Shown: in pieces, positions 41,765 through 53,945 of the stretch | Position numbering within the stretch: position 1 is the stretch's first letter | How the letters are laid out: each line of letters starts with the position of its first letter | Source of the DNA: Cherax quadricarinatus | Taxonomy: Eukaryota > Arthropoda > Malacostraca > Decapoda > Parastacidae | Reading direction: 5' to 3' | NCBI RefSeq assembly: GCF_038502225.1 | Contig: NC_091391.1 | Coordinates: forward strand, 6,421,403-6,485,402 | Length of the DNA stretch: 64,000 nt | Position numbers and translations under genes: made by a program | Notes under the pieces: model-generated | Database searches by the model: none | What the model was told of the DNA's origin: nothing | The model's input: only the letters and a program-made list of their open reading frames with translations

Positions 41765-44513
41765 CAACCAGGCTCACTGAGACAAGTGCAACCATAATAG
41801 ATCACATATGGACCAATATACTAGCCCCCCTTAAATCAGGGATAATCACAGATAGCACTACAGACCACTACCCTACCTTCCTCCTGACAAACATTAGTAA
41901 ACCACCACTTGAATACAACAAAGTCTCATTTAGACTCCATGACGAGGCCTCAGTAAGGAAGTTCACAGCTGACCTAGAGACTGTTGATTGGCCTACAGAA
42001 TTCTCCAAGGCCAATGGTATTGATGACTGGACAGACATTTTTCTTAACAAATTAATTAGACTATACAACAAACATTGTCCTATAAAAACAAAACAGATCA
42101 CAAACAAACGGCTTGGTTGCCCATGGCTAACCAGCACCATTCTGAAATCCATTGACAAGAAACACCAATATGAAAAGCAATATAGATAGGGCTTACTACA
42201 CAAAGATACTCTTAAAACACTATTCATCAGCTCTCACCAAAGTGATAAAAAAAGCCAAACAACTATACTACTCCAGTAGATTCACAGACACTAGAGGAGA
42301 TATAAAAAAGACCTGGAAAACACTCTCTCAGATTCTAGGGACCCACAAACTGAGAAAAACCAAGAATATTGTCCTAACTAAACCTAATGAAACACCACTA
42401 CATCCCACTGACACAGCTAACAAGATAAACGACTTCTTCTCAAACATAGGATCTAATCTCGCCAGTAAAATCCCACATACCAATGCCCATGCTGGGGACT
42501 ACCTAGATGGAAATTTCCCTAATTCCTTCTATCTTGCACCAACTGAGCCCACGGAAGTCATTGAGATCATAAAGTCACTTAAAAATAACTCGGGGAATCT
42601 GTCTCATGTCCCACCATTACTGTACAAGCGAGCGGCCCATGTCCTTTCGCATGCTATTTCATTACTTTTTAACAAGTCAATAGAGACTAGCACCTTCCCG
42701 AAACTACTCAAGATGGCAAGGGTTACACCAATACATAAAGGTGGTGACCCTACAGACTTAAACAACTATAGGCCAATATCTAACTTACCATTGCTATCCA
42801 AAATCTTTGAGAAACTCATGCACAGGAGACTGTATTCATTTATAACGGCTTAAAACATACTCAACCCCTGCCACTTTGGATTCAGGAAAAATAAAAGCAC
42901 TAATGATGCAATCATAAAAATGCTAGATCTGCTTTACACAGCATTGGAAAATAAGGAATATCCACTAGGAATTTTTATTGACCTAAGAAAAGCTTTTGAC
43001 ACAGTAGACCACGACATTCTACTCCACAAACTTGATCACTACGGTATAAGAGGCCATGCGCTTGCTTATTTCAAATCTTACATTACTAATAGGTATCAGT
43101 ACGTCACCATTAAAGACACAGCATCAGCAACACGGCCACTTGATACTGGAGTTCCGCAGGGAAGTGTCCTTGGTCCCCTGCTCTTCCTCATATACATCAA
43201 TGACCTTCCAAACATATCCCAACACCTGAAACCCATTCTCTTTGCTGATGACATGACTTATGTCATCTCTCACCCTAATCTTGCCACCCTCAACACCATT
43301 GTGAATGAGGAGCTGATTAAAATATCGACTTGGATGACAGCCAATAAACTTACGCTTAACACTGACAAAACCTACCATATTATGTTTGGTAGCAGAGCAG
43401 GAGATGCACAAATTAACATTAAGATTGACAACACTCTAATTACCAGAAATAATGGGGGAAAATTCCTAGGCTTATACCTTGACAACAACCTGAATTTCAG
43501 CACCCATATCCAGCATATAGCCAAAAAAGTATCCAAAACGGTTGGGATCCTCTCCAAGATACGATACTACGTGCCGCAAAATGCCCTTCTCACACTATAC
43601 CACTCACTTATTTATCCATACCTCACCTATGCTATTTGTGCTTGGGGATCAACTGCAGCAACACACCTAAAGCCAATAATAACCCAACAAAAAGCTGCAG
43701 TAAGAATAATCACTAAATCCCATCCCTGGCAACACACCCCCCCACTCTTCATAGATCTAAACTTACTCCCAGTTCAGTACATCCACACTTACTACTGTGC
43801 AATCTACATCTATAGGGCCTTAAACTCTAATATCAACCTTGACCTAAAACGCTTTTTTGATAGTTGTGACAGAACCCACAGGCATAACACCAGACACAAA
43901 CATCTCTACGACATTCCCCGTGTCCGACTAAACCTTTACAAAAATTCAATGTATGTCAAAGGCCCTAAAATCTGGAATACCCTACCTGAGAACTCTAGAA
44001 CTGCAGACACATTCATCACCTTCAAAACTACCATTAGAAAACATCTTATCTCCCTGATACACCCCGTCAACTAACTTCACGAATACCACCTGGTGGTTCA
44101 CACTTACACTCGCTCACTCATTTGACCATAAACAGAAATATTAATCTCAGTCTTAAAATAATGAATCCTGTGATACTCCAATACTGAAACTATGTACTGT
44201 GCCAAAACAAAAGCATTCACATTGCTAAACTCACAAACTAGTATTTAGTCACTTAGCCATAATACCAACTTACCTCATAATTTGTAATATTTTACAATTA
44301 AGAATAAAACTAAGTATGCCCGAAATGCCTAGCCATGCCAAGCGTTCTAGTGGTACACTCTGTAATGCCTAGCCATGCTAAGCGTTCTAGTGGTACACTC
44401 TGTAATCACAATTTTACTACATGTAAACCAAACAATAACCAAATTTCTGTAAACTCAGCAATGTAATCCTTATAGAGAATAAACTTTGAATTGAATTGAA
44501 TTGAATTGAATTA
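41765..44513 (+). mobile_element. LINE-B copy 4, distinct subfamily, (TTGAA)n tail
   Basis: Begins directly after the tail of copy 3, 5'-truncated in the endonuclease (TETSATIIDHIWTN). Its 3' UTR differs from copies 2/3 and ends 'aataaactttgaattgaatt' with TTGAA repeats. Two copies of a ~41-bp 'aatgcctagccatgc..' block lie at 44323-44405. Confidence 0.85.
41770..44074 (+). pseudogene. LINE-B ORF2, one frameshift and one nonsense codon
   Basis: The endonuclease end (TDHYPTFLLTN) and linker KRLGCPWLTSTILKSI lie in one frame to about 42188, where 'aatatagataggg' shifts into the 42152-42853 frame (DIKKTWKTLSQILG, VTPIHKGGDPTDLNNYRP). A TAA at 42851 replaces a Gln codon before NILNPCHFGFRKNKSTND. 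The same frame continues from 42920 with [49 protein letters not shown] and the C-terminal YHSLIYPYLTYAICAWGS to the natural stop at 44074. RT catalytic residues are intact. Confidence 0.9.
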
Positions 44514-44862
44514 AGGTCTGTGGTTCGATCCCCGGTACTGGTGGAAACATTAGGACGTGTTCCCTTAAGACACCTGCTGTCCCTGTTCACCCATCAGAAT
44601 AATAGGTACATACCTGGGTACTCGCCTAATTGTACTCGCCTAATTGTGGTTGTAGGGGTCAAGACTCGGCTCCTGGCCCCGCAAGGTGTTAGTAGGCTGG
44701 TGTGGGTGGCATCTTGGGACCAAACTGACCTAATCTGCAGGAAATGCTCTGCATAACAGGGGTTTTTCTATATAGTAGTATGTATATCATTGATGTCAGC
44801 TGTGGTCTGTATAAGTTGCATCATGTACTTGTAGAAATAAATACATAATACTATTATTAAGT
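44514..44862 (+). mobile_element. tRNA-headed SINE carrying a LINE-D 3' end
   Basis: Box B 'ggttcgatccccggtac' and core 'gttcacccatcagaataata' are split at 'acctgggt/gttagtaggc' by a ~70-bp minus-strand LINE-D end (44617-44686). Then 'accaaactgacctaatctgc' and 'tagaaataaatac'. It holds only one 32-bp segment. Confidence 0.8.
44617..44686 (-). mobile_element. LINE-D 3'-end fragment in a SINE
   Basis: 'tactcgcctaattgtactcg' .. 'ctcggctcctggccccg' is the minus-strand LINE-D terminus, strongly 5'-truncated. Confidence 0.75.
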
Positions 44863-44945
44863 GGTGGAGGCAGGTTCCATAGTTTTACGAGCAGGTATGA
44901 TAATGCCCACAAGGGTCAGAGGGGGTGAACCTTCAAGTGCAGCAT

Positions 44946-45006
44946 GAGGCAGGGGCCAGGAGCTGAGAATCAACCCCTGCAACCACATATATGCGAGCGC
45001 ACACAA
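44946..45006 (+). mobile_element. LINE-D 3'-end fragment
   Basis: 'ggggccaggagctgagaatc' and 'cccctgcaaccacatatatg', followed by 'cgagcgcacacaag'. Diverged. Confidence 0.6.
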
Positions 45007-45043
45007 GACGCAGCGTTAATAGTGGTTACTGAACCAACACGAA

Positions 45044-45403
45044 CACTCCCCCCATCCCCCATTACTATCACATTACCACCACCCCCATGGGTATGGGATG
45101 CATAATAAAGATATTAACTAACTTCATTACCACCACCACCTCCATTACTACCACCACCACCACCCCCATTTCTACCACCAATCCCAATACTATCAACACT
45201 GCCCCATTACTACCACCACCACCACCCCCATTTCTACCACCAATCCCAATACTATCAACACTGCCCCATTACTACCACCACCACCACCCCCATTACTACC
45301 ATCCCCATTACTACCACCACCCCCAATACTATCAACACTGCCCCATTACCATCACAACCCCCATTACTATCAACACCAGCCGCATAACTACCACCCCCAT
45401 TAC
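45044..45403. repeat. CCCCATTACTACCACC-type simple repeat
   Basis: Irregular array of 'cccattactaccacca' and 'atcccaatactatcaacact' units. It continues beyond LINE-C copy 2 at 47229, so LINE-C inserted into the array. Confidence 0.85.
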
Positions 45404-47228
45404 TACCTGGAGTTTACCTGGAGAGAGTTCCGGAGGTCAACGCCCCCGCGGCCCGGTCTGTGACCAGGCCTCCTGGTGGATCAGAGCCTGATCAGCCAGG
45501 CTGTTACTGTTGGCTGCACACAAACCAACATACGAGCCACAGCCCGGCTGGTCAGGAACCGACTTTAGGTGCTTGTTCAGTGCCAGCTTGAAGACTGCCA
45601 GGGGTCTGTTGGTAATCCCCCTTATGTATGCTGGGAGGCAGTTGAACAGTCTCGGGCCCCTGACACTTACTGTATGGTCTCTTAACGTGCTAGTGACACC
45701 CCTGCTTTTCATTGGGGGGATGTTGCATCGTCTGCCAAGTCTTTTGCTTTCGTAGTGAGTGATTTTCGTGTGCAAGTTCGGTACTAGTCCCTCTAAGATT
45801 TTCCAGGTGTATATAATCATGTATCTCTCCCGCCTGCATTCCAGGGAATACAGGTTCAGGAACCTCAAGCACTCCCAGTAATTGAGGTGTCTTATCTCCG
45901 TTATGCACGCCGTGAAGGTTCTCTGTACATTTTCTAGGTCAGCAATTTCACCTGCCTTGAAAGGTGCTGTTAGTGTGCAGCAATATTCCTGCCTAGATAG
46001 AACAAGTGACCTGAAGAGTGTCATCATGGGCTTGGCATCCCTAGTTTTGAAGGTTCGCATTATCCATCCTGTCATTTTTCTAGCAGATGCGATTGATACA
46101 ATGTTATGGTCCTTGAAGGTGAGATCCTCCGACATGATCACTCCCAGGTCTTTGACGTTGGTGTTTCGCTCTATTTTGTGGCCAGAATTTGTTTTGTACT
46201 CTGATGACGATTTAATTTCCTCGTGTTTGCCATATCTGAGTAATTGAAATTTCTCATCATTAAACTTCATATTGTTTTCTGCAGCCCACTGAAAGATTTG
46301 GTTTATGTCCGCCTGGAGCCTTGCAGTGTCTGCAATGGAAGACACTGTCATGCAGATTCGGGTGTCATCTGCAAAGGAAGACACGGTGTTGTGGCTGACA
46401 TCCTTGTCTATGTTAGATATGAGAATGAGGAACAAGATGGGAGCAAGTACTGTGCCCTGTGGAACAGAGCTTTTCACCGTAGCTGCCTCGGACTTTACTC
46501 TGTTGACTACTACTCTGTGTTCTGTTAGTGAGGAAATTATAGATCCATCGACCTACTTTTCCCGTTATTCCTTTAGCACGCATTTTGTGCGCTATTACGC
46601 CATGGTCACACTTGTTGAAGGCTTTTGCAAAGTCTGTATATATTACATCTGCATTCTCTTTGTCTTCTAGTGCATCTAGGACCTTGTAGTGATCCAATAG
46701 TCGAGACAGACAGGAGCGACCTGTTCTAAACCCATGTTGCCCTGGGTTGTGTAATTGATGGGTTTTTAGATGGGTGGTGATCTTGCTTCTTAGGACCCTT
46801 TCAAAGATTTTTATGATATGGGATGTTAGTGTTATCGGTCTGTAGTTCTTTGTTGTTGCTTTACTGCCCCCTTTGTGGAGTGGGGCTATGTCTGTTGTTT
46901 TTAGTAACTGTGGGATGACCCCCATGTCCATGCTCCCTCTCCATAGGATGGAAAAGGCTCGTGATAGGGGCTTCTTGCAGTTCTTGATGAACACGGAGTT
47001 CCATGAGTCTGGCCCTGGGGCAGAGTGCATGGGCATGTCATTTATTGCCTGTTCGAAGTCATTTGGCATCAGGATAACATCAGATAGGCTTGTGTTAACC
47101 AAATTCTGTGGCTCTCATAAAAAAATAATTTTGATCTTCGACTCTCAGTCTAGTTAGCGGCTTGCTAAAAACTGAGTCATATTGGGACTTGAGTAGCTCA
47201 CTCATTTCCTTGCTGTCATCTGTGTAGG
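45404..47228 (-). mobile_element. LINE-C copy 2, 5'-truncated
   Basis: 3' end 'tggagtttacctggagagag' at the left and a 5' truncation at about 47228, inside the simple repeat. It contains the ORF2 RT half only. Confidence 0.85.
45437..47102 (-). pseudogene. LINE-C RT, one frameshift, FADD retained
   Basis: 47102-46413 (minus) covers the RT N-terminus: SAPGPDSWNSVFIKNC, DIAPLHKGGSKATTKNYRP and YTDFAKAFNKCDHGVI. 46477-45437 covers SSVPQGTVLAPILFLI, VSSFADDTRICMTVSS (catalytic FADD), FQLLRYGKHEEIK, DLGVIMSEDLTFKD, SARKMTGWIMRTFKTRD and the C-terminus through VSVRGPRLFNCLPAY. The frame changes near 46512, where 'ctactctgtgttc' lacks 'ct' present in copy 1. This copy is the reference for the 36-nt deletion in copy 1. 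Confidence 0.9.
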
Positions 47229-47633
47229 ATGACTACCATCCCAATTACTATCCCAATCCCCATTACTACCACCCAATTACTATCACAACCCCCATTACTA
47301 CCACCCCCATTACTATCACAACCCCCATTACTACCACCCCCATTGCTATCAACCCCCATTACTACCACCCCCATTACTTTCACAACCCCATTGCTACCAT
47401 TACTATCACAACCCCATTACTACCACCCCCATTATCACAACCCCATTACTACCACCATTACTATCACAACCCCCATTACTGCCACCCCCATTACTATCAC
47501 AACCCCATTACCATCATTACTATTAACCCCCATTACTACCACACCTAATACTATCACAACCCCCATTACTACCACCACCATTACTATCACAACCCCCATT
47601 AATACCAACACAACCCCATTTCTGTACTCAATA
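47229..47633. repeat. CCCATTACTATCACAACC-type simple repeat
   Basis: Same class of repeat as 45044-45403, on the other side of LINE-C copy 2. Confidence 0.85.
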
Positions 47634-48423
47634 CACATTTAGTACATTCTCTGCACTCAGTAAACACACATAGTACATACATCCCCTGTACTCAGGAAAC
47701 ACACAGGTAGTACATACATCCCCTGTACTCAGTAAACACACAGGTAGTACATACATCAACTGTAATCAGGAAACACACAGGTAGTACATACATCCCCTGT
47801 ACTCAGTAAACACACACATAGTACATACATCCCCTGTACTCAGTAAACACATAGTACATACATCCCCTGTACTCAGTAAACACACAGGTAGTACATACAT
47901 CCCCTGTACTCAGTAAACACACACACAGTACATACATCCCCTGTACTCAGTAAACACACTGGTAGTACATACATCCCCTGTACTCAGTAAACACACTGGT
48001 AGTACATACATCCCCTGTACTCGGTAAACACACTGGTAGTACATACATCCCCTGTACTCAGTAAACACACTGGTAGTACATACATCCCCTGTACTCAGGA
48101 AACACACAGGTAGTACATACATCCCCTGTACTCAGGAAACACACAGGTAGTACATACATCCCCTGTACTCAGGAAACAAACATAGTACATACATCCCCTG
48201 TACTCAGGAAACACACAGGTAGTACATACATCCCCTGTACTCAGGAAACACACAGGTAGTACATACATCCCCTGTACTCAGGAAACACACAGGTAGTACA
48301 TACATCCCCTGTACTCAGGAAACACACACATAGTACATACATCCCCTGTACTCAGGAAACACACAGGTAGTACATACATGCCCTGTACTCAGGAAACACA
48401 CAGGTAGTACATACATCCCCTGT

Positions 48424-48733
48424 AAGATAAGATAAGATAAGATTTCGTTCGGATTTTTAACCCCGGAGGGTTAGCCACCCAGGATAACCCAAGAAAGTCA
48501 GTGCGTCATCGAGGACTGTCTAACTTATTTCCATTGGGGTCCTTAATCTTGTCCCCCAGGATGCGACCCACACCAGTCGACTAACACCCAGGTACCTATT
48601 TGCTGCTAGGTGAACAGGACAACAGGTGTAAGGAAACATGTCGAATGTTTCCACCCGCCGGGAATCGAACCCGGGCCCTCCGTGTGTGAAGCGGGAGCTT
48701 TAACCACCAGGCCACCGGGCCTGGTGGTTAAAT
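48424..48733 (-). mobile_element. Well-preserved tRNA-derived SINE, (ATCTT)n tail
   Basis: The minus-strand head reads 'ggcctggtggttaaagctcc' (box A) .. 'gggcccgggttcgattcccg' (box B, near consensus), then the shared core 'gttcacctagcagcaaatag' and 'gtgtgggtcgcatcctggg', and the 'gacagtcctcgatgacgcac' tail ending in (ATCTT)n. It is inserted in the 37-bp minisatellite. The flanks 'atcccctgta' on both sides are compatible with a 10-bp duplication but cannot be told apart from the array. Confidence 0.85.
48670..48733 (-). promoter_or_regulatory. Internal RNA polymerase III promoter (A and B boxes) of the SINE
   Basis: Box A (TGGTGGTTAAAGC-like) and box B (GGGTTCGATTCCC) are spaced as in tRNA genes. 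The anticodon-arm region lacks a clean cloverleaf, so this is a SINE head rather than a tRNA gene. Confidence 0.65.
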
Positions 48734-49012
48734 CCCCTGTACTCAGGAAACACAGGTAGTACATACATCCCCTGTACTCAGGAAACACACAGGTAGTACA
48801 TACATCCCCTGTACTCAGTAAACACACACACAGTACATACATCCCCTGTACTCAGTAAACACACTGGTAGTACATACATCCCCTGTACTCAGTAAACACA
48901 CACACAGTACATACATCCCCTGTACTCAGGAGACACACACATAGTACATACATCCCCTGTACTCAGGAGACACACACATAGTACATACATCCCCTGTACT
49001 CAGATACATACA

Positions 49013-49361
49013 CTGTACTCCTAGGAACATACACGCAAGTATACACACTCCATGGTGAGGGGTACAGGAAATACAGACATCAAGTATGTCTTGTATGCCA
49101 GCTGTAGTGCCTTAAATACCTTAATCACTCTTAATGGTCGTGTAAAGGGAATAATAGTGCTGCTCTGTGATTGGTCAGCCTCGGAGGAGGGCACCCACGC
49201 TAGCCAATCAGAGATGAGAATTTTTATTTCTGTGATTATCTTGAGGTTACGCCCCTTTCTAAGAGGGTGGGGGTGTAGGGTTCTTAATTCAAGGAACCGG
49301 AGCTATCCTCCGGGTTTATATCTTTACTACACGAGAATTGATGTTATTTATGGTGTGTTAA
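49013..49361. other. Unassigned sequence with paired inverted CCAAT motifs
   Basis: At 49166-49212 'ctgtgattggtcagcc' faces 'gctagccaatcaga', an inverted ATTGG/CCAAT pair about 25 bp apart. Downstream are 'aaccggagctatcctccggg' and 'tttatatc'. It could be a relic promoter, but no gene follows. A 108-codon frame (49052-49378) looks spurious. Confidence 0.35.
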
Positions 49362-49450
49362 TATTGGAGCGGGAGTGAGGGGAGCCTAGTAGCCATGAAC
49401 CAGGCCAGGAGCTGTGACTCGAACCCTGCAACCACAAATTGGTAAGTACA
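49362..49450 (+). mobile_element. LINE-D 3'-end fragment
   Basis: 'ggagcctagtagccatgaac' .. 'aggccaggagctgtgactcg' .. 'cctgcaaccacaaattgg' + 'taagtac'. Confidence 0.7.
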
Positions 49451-49536
49451 GACACCACAAACAAGAGAGCATCACCATTATAACCAAGTTTATAACTTGA
49501 TAAAGTTGTCTAATAAACAAAGTTCATCAACTTATT

Positions 49537-50892
49537 TTGTACCTCTGTAATGTTGAGGTACAGTCCCTGGACCCATTATGTACCTCTGTAATGTTGAGGT
49601 ACAGTCCCTGGAACCATTATGTACCTCTGTAATGTTGAGGTACAGTACCTGGAACCATTATGTACCTCTGTAATGTTGAGGTACAGTCCCTGGACCCATT
49701 ATGTACCTCTGTAATGTTGAGGTACAGTCCCTGGACCCATTATGTACCTCTGTAATGTTGAGGTACAGTCCCTGGACCCATTATGTACCTCTGTAATGTT
49801 GAGGTACAGTCCCTGGACCCATTATGTACCTCTGTAATGTTGAGGTACAGTCCCTGGAACCATTATGTACCTCTGTAATGTTGAGGTACAGTCCCTGGAA
49901 CCATTATGTACCTCTGTAATGTTGAGGTAGTCCTTGGAACCATTATGTACCTCTGTAATGTTGAGGTACAGTCCCTGGAACCATTATGTACCTCTGTAAT
50001 GTTGAGGTACAGTTCATGGAACCATTATGTACCTTTGTAATGTTGAGGTACAGTCCCTGGAACCATTATGTACCTCTGTAATGTTGAGGTACAGTCCCTG
50101 GAACCATTATGTACCTCTGTATTGTTGAGGTACAGTCCCTGGATCCATTATGTACCTCTGTATTGAGGTACAGTCCCTGGACCCATTATGTACCTCTGTA
50201 TTGTTGAGGTACAGTCCCTGGAACCATTATGTACCTTTGTAATGTTGAGGTACAGTCCCTGGAACCATTATGTACCTCTGTAATGTTGAGGTACAGTCCC
50301 TGGAACCATTATGTACCTCTGTATTGTTGAGGTACAGTCCCTGGATCCATTATGTACCTCTGTATTGAGGTACAGTCCCTGGACCCATTATGTACCTCTG
50401 TATTGTTGAGGTACAGTCCCTGGAACCATTATGTACCTCTGTAATGTTGAGGTACAGTCCCTGGACCCATTATGTACCTCTGTATTGTTGAGGTACAGTC
50501 CCTGGAACCATTATGTACCTCTGTAATGTTGAGGTACAGTCCCTGGAACCATTATGTACCTCTGTAATGTTGAGGTACAGTCCCTGGAACCATTATGTAC
50601 CTCTGTAATGTTGAGGTACAGTCCCTGGAACCATTATGTACCTCTAATGTTGAGGTACAGTCCCTGGATCCATTATGTACCTCTGTATTGTTGAGGTACA
50701 GTCCTTGGACCCATTATGTACCTCTGTAATGTTGAGATATAGACCCTGGAACCATTATGTACCTCTCTAATGTTGAGGTACAGTCCCTGGACCCATTATG
50801 TACCTCCGTAATGTTGATGTACAGTTCCTGGACCCATTATGTACCTCTGTAATGTTGAGGTACAGTCCCTGGACCCATTATGTACCTCTGTA
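49537..50892 (+). repeat. 42-bp minisatellite, ~32 units
   Basis: Unit tgtacctctgtaatgttgag + gtacagtccctggacccatt + at, with variants ggaacc/ggaccc/ggatcc, gtaatg/gtattg and occasional short units. The same sequence appears as a two-unit duplication in the retroposon at 35.7 kb and as an inverted array at 61.2 kb. Confidence 0.92.
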
Positions 50893-51300
50893 TTCGTAAT
50901 TACCATGCACACCATAGATATAGGTAAGTACCATCCACATGATGGGTATGTGGTGATGACAGTGTCAGCAGAAGGGCAACACTGTCAGCACTAGAGTACT
51001 AGGTACTGTGGAAGGTGGCATCCTGGGCAAGCAGGGGATGGCACACATGCTTGGCACCTCACACGACCACCACACACAAATAGGTGACTGTGTGCACCCA
51101 CGAACACAAGGGAGATTATCGTCAGTATTTGAAGAGGATGTGTAACTTTATATACTTACATATGAATACGTACACATGAATAATTATACATAGCAACATG
51201 TGTGTATATATTACCAACCAGGAAACTAGAAAAAATGTTAGACAAGGTGACCTGCTTCCACTGGGGGTCTTTATTCCCACTGGGGTCCTTACTTATTCCC
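50893..51300. other. Unassigned sequence
   Basis: Nothing recognisable between two minisatellites, apart from a short 'actgggggtctttattccca/actggggtccttacttattccca' near-duplication at 51260-51302. Confidence 0.4.
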
Positions 51301-51302
51301 AG

Positions 51303-53608
51303 TGAGGCTCAGGAACAAGGGGACAAAAGGGAGAACCAAGAACAAATGGACACAAGGGGACCAGGAACAAGGGGACAAAAGGGAGAACCAAGAACAAATG
51401 GACACAGGGGGACCAGGAACAAGGGGACACGGGTGGACCAGGAACAAGGGGACACAGGGGGGACCAGGAACAAGGGGGAGACCAGGGACACGGGGGAGAC
51501 CATGAACAAGGGGACATGGGGGAGACCAGGAACAAGGGGACACATGGGGAACCAGGAACAAGGGGACACGGGGGGGGAACCAGGAACAAGGGGGAGACCA
51601 GGAACAAGGGGACATGGGGGAAACCAGGAACAAGGGGACACAGGGGGGACCAGGAACAAGGGGACACGGGAGGACCGAGAACAAGGGGACACGGGGGGAC
51701 CAGGAACAAGGGGACACAGGGGGGACCAGGAACAAGGGGAGACAGGGGGGAACCCTGAACATGGAGAGACAGGGGGGACCAAGAACAAATGGACACGGGG
51801 GGACCAGGAACAAGGGGACACAGGGGTGGACCAGGAACAAGGGGACACAGGGGGGACCAGGAACAAGGGACACAGGGGGGGCCAGGAACAAGGGGACACA
51901 GGGGGGACCATGAACAAGGGGACACGGGTGGACCAGGAACAAGGGGACACAGGGGGGGGGACCAGGAACAAGGGGACACAGGGGGGGACCAAGAACAAGG
52001 GGGAGACCAGGGACACGGGGGAGGCCAGGAACAAGGGGACACGGGGGAGACCAGGAACAAGGGGACACGGGGGGGGGACCAGGAACAAGGGGACAAAAAG
52101 GAGAACCAAGAACAAATGGACACAGGGGTACCAGGAACAAGGGGACACAGGGGGGACCAGGAACAAGGGGACACAGGGGGGGACCAGGAACAAGAGGACA
52201 CAGGGGGGACCAGGAACAAGGGGACACGGGGGGGCCCAGGAACAAGGGGACACGGGGGGGACCAGGAACAAGGGGACACGGGTGGACCAGGAACAAGGGG
52301 ACACGGGTGGACCAGGAACAAGGGGACACAGGGTGGGACCAGGAACAAGGGGGAGACCAGGAACCAGGGGACACCGGGGGGCCCAGGAACAAGGGGACAC
52401 AGGGGGGGACCAGGAACAAGAGGACACAGGGGGGGACCAGGAACAAGGGGACACGGGGGGGCCCAGGAACAAGGTGACACAGGGGGGCCCAGAAACAAGG
52501 GGACACGGGGGGGCCCAGGAACAAGGGGACACAGGGGGGCCCAGGAACAAGGGGACACAGGGGGGCCCAGGAACAAGGGGACACAGGGGGGGCCCAGGAA
52601 CAAGGGGACACAGGGGGGCCCAGGAACAAGGGGACACAGGGGGGCCCAGGAACAAGGGGACACGGTGGGGCCCAGGAACAAGGGGACACGGGGGGGCCCA
52701 GGAACAAGGGGACACGGGGGGGCCCAGGAACAAGGGGACACGGGGGGGCCCAGGAACAAGGGGACACAGGGGGGACCAGGAACAAGGGGACACAGGGGGG
52801 CCCAGGAACAAGGGGACACGGGGGGGCCCCGGAACCCGGGGACACGGGGGGGCCCAGGAACAAGGGGACACGGGGGGGCCCAGGAACAAGGGGACACAGG
52901 GGGGCCCAGGAACAAGGGGACACAGGGGGGACCAGGAACAAGGGGACACAGGGGCCCCAGGAACAAGGGGACACGGGGGGGCCCAGGAACAAGGGGACAC
53001 GGGGGGGCCCAGGAACAAGGGGACACGGGGGGCCCCAGGAACAAGGGGACACAGGGGCCCCAGGAACAAGGGGACACAGGGGCCCCAGGAACAAGGGGAC
53101 ACGGGGGGCCCAGGAACAAGGGGACACGGGGGGGCCCAGGAACAAGGGGACACAGGGGCCCCAGGAACAAGGGGACACAGGGGGGACCAGGAACAAGGGG
53201 ACACGGGGGGGACCAGGAACAAGGGGACACAGGGGGGCCCAGGAACAAGGGGACACAGGGGCCCCAGGAACAAGGGGACACAGGGGGGGACCAGGAACAA
53301 GGGGACACAGGGGCCCCAGGAACAAGGGGACACAGGGGGGCCCAGGAACAAGGGGACACGGGGGGGCCCAGGAACAAGGGGACACGGGGGGCCCCAGGAA
53401 CAAGGGGACACAGGGGCCCCAGGAACAAGGGGACACAGGGGCCCCAGGAACAAGGGGACACGGGGGGCCCAGGAACAAGGGGACACGGGGGGGCCCAGGA
53501 ACAAGGGGACACAGGAACCCCAGGAACAAGGGGACACAGGGGGGACCAGGAACAAGGGGACACGGGGGGGCCCAGGAACAAGGGGACACAGGGGCCCCAG
53601 GAACAAGG
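51303..53608 (+). repeat. G-rich ~26-bp minisatellite, ~85-90 units
   Basis: Unit caggaacaaggggacacagg + ggggcc with strong variation in G-run length (about 4-9 G) and in 'gacc/gccc/cccc'. A sub-array of 'gggccccaggaacaagggga' types dominates the 3' part and 'gggggaccagg' types the 5' part. It has almost no stop codons: a plus-strand frame of 806 codons and three minus-strand frames of about 762-766 codons stay open. Multiple G4+ runs per 60 nt could favour G-quadruplexes. Confidence 0.92.
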
Positions 53609-53945
53609 ACGCTGCAGGTTAAAGCTTAAGACAGATAAACCACAAAGATGTCAGGAAGCAGTGACTATAAAGTAGAATGATTCAGAGGCAATGGAGGTAA
53701 AATCAATACACAGCTTCACAGCTAGATATGACATGACCCAAGAAAGCAGTAATGTAAGGCGGCATAGCCAGGAGCTAAATATCAGAGTACACAGGTGGCT
53801 TTTCAGGTGGTATTACAAATGTGTTAGAAGAGGTGGCAGCAGGTGGTGGTGCAGGTAGTGTTTTAGAGAAGGTAAGAGCCCCTGGCTGTGTGTTGTCTTC
53901 ACACCTTCCAACTCTAGCACCTGTCACTGTGTGTGTGTCTGTGTG

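Larger units (their letters stand above)
47634..49012. repeat. 37-bp minisatellite (cccctgtactcagg-aaacacac..), SINE inside
   Basis: About 29 units of cccctgtactcaggaaacac + acaggtagtacatacat with two main variants: 'cagga' versus 'cagta', and 'caggtag' versus 'cacacag' or 'tggtag'. It is interrupted by a SINE at 48424-48733. Confidence 0.9.

Noticed and set aside
48660..48733. A tRNA gene on the minus strand
   Set aside because: A and B boxes are present but there is no convincing cloverleaf or acceptor stem, and it is joined to a SINE core and tail.
47634..49012. CRISPR-like array of 37-bp repeats
   Set aside because: There are no unique spacers; it is a head-to-tail minisatellite in a eukaryotic repeat region, with no cas genes.
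51202..53675. Very long ORFs (up to 806 codons) on both strands, collagen-like or Pro/Cys-rich repeat proteins
   Set aside because: They coincide exactly with a G-rich ~26-bp minisatellite. The unit is not a multiple of three and four frames stay open at once, so openness comes from base composition.
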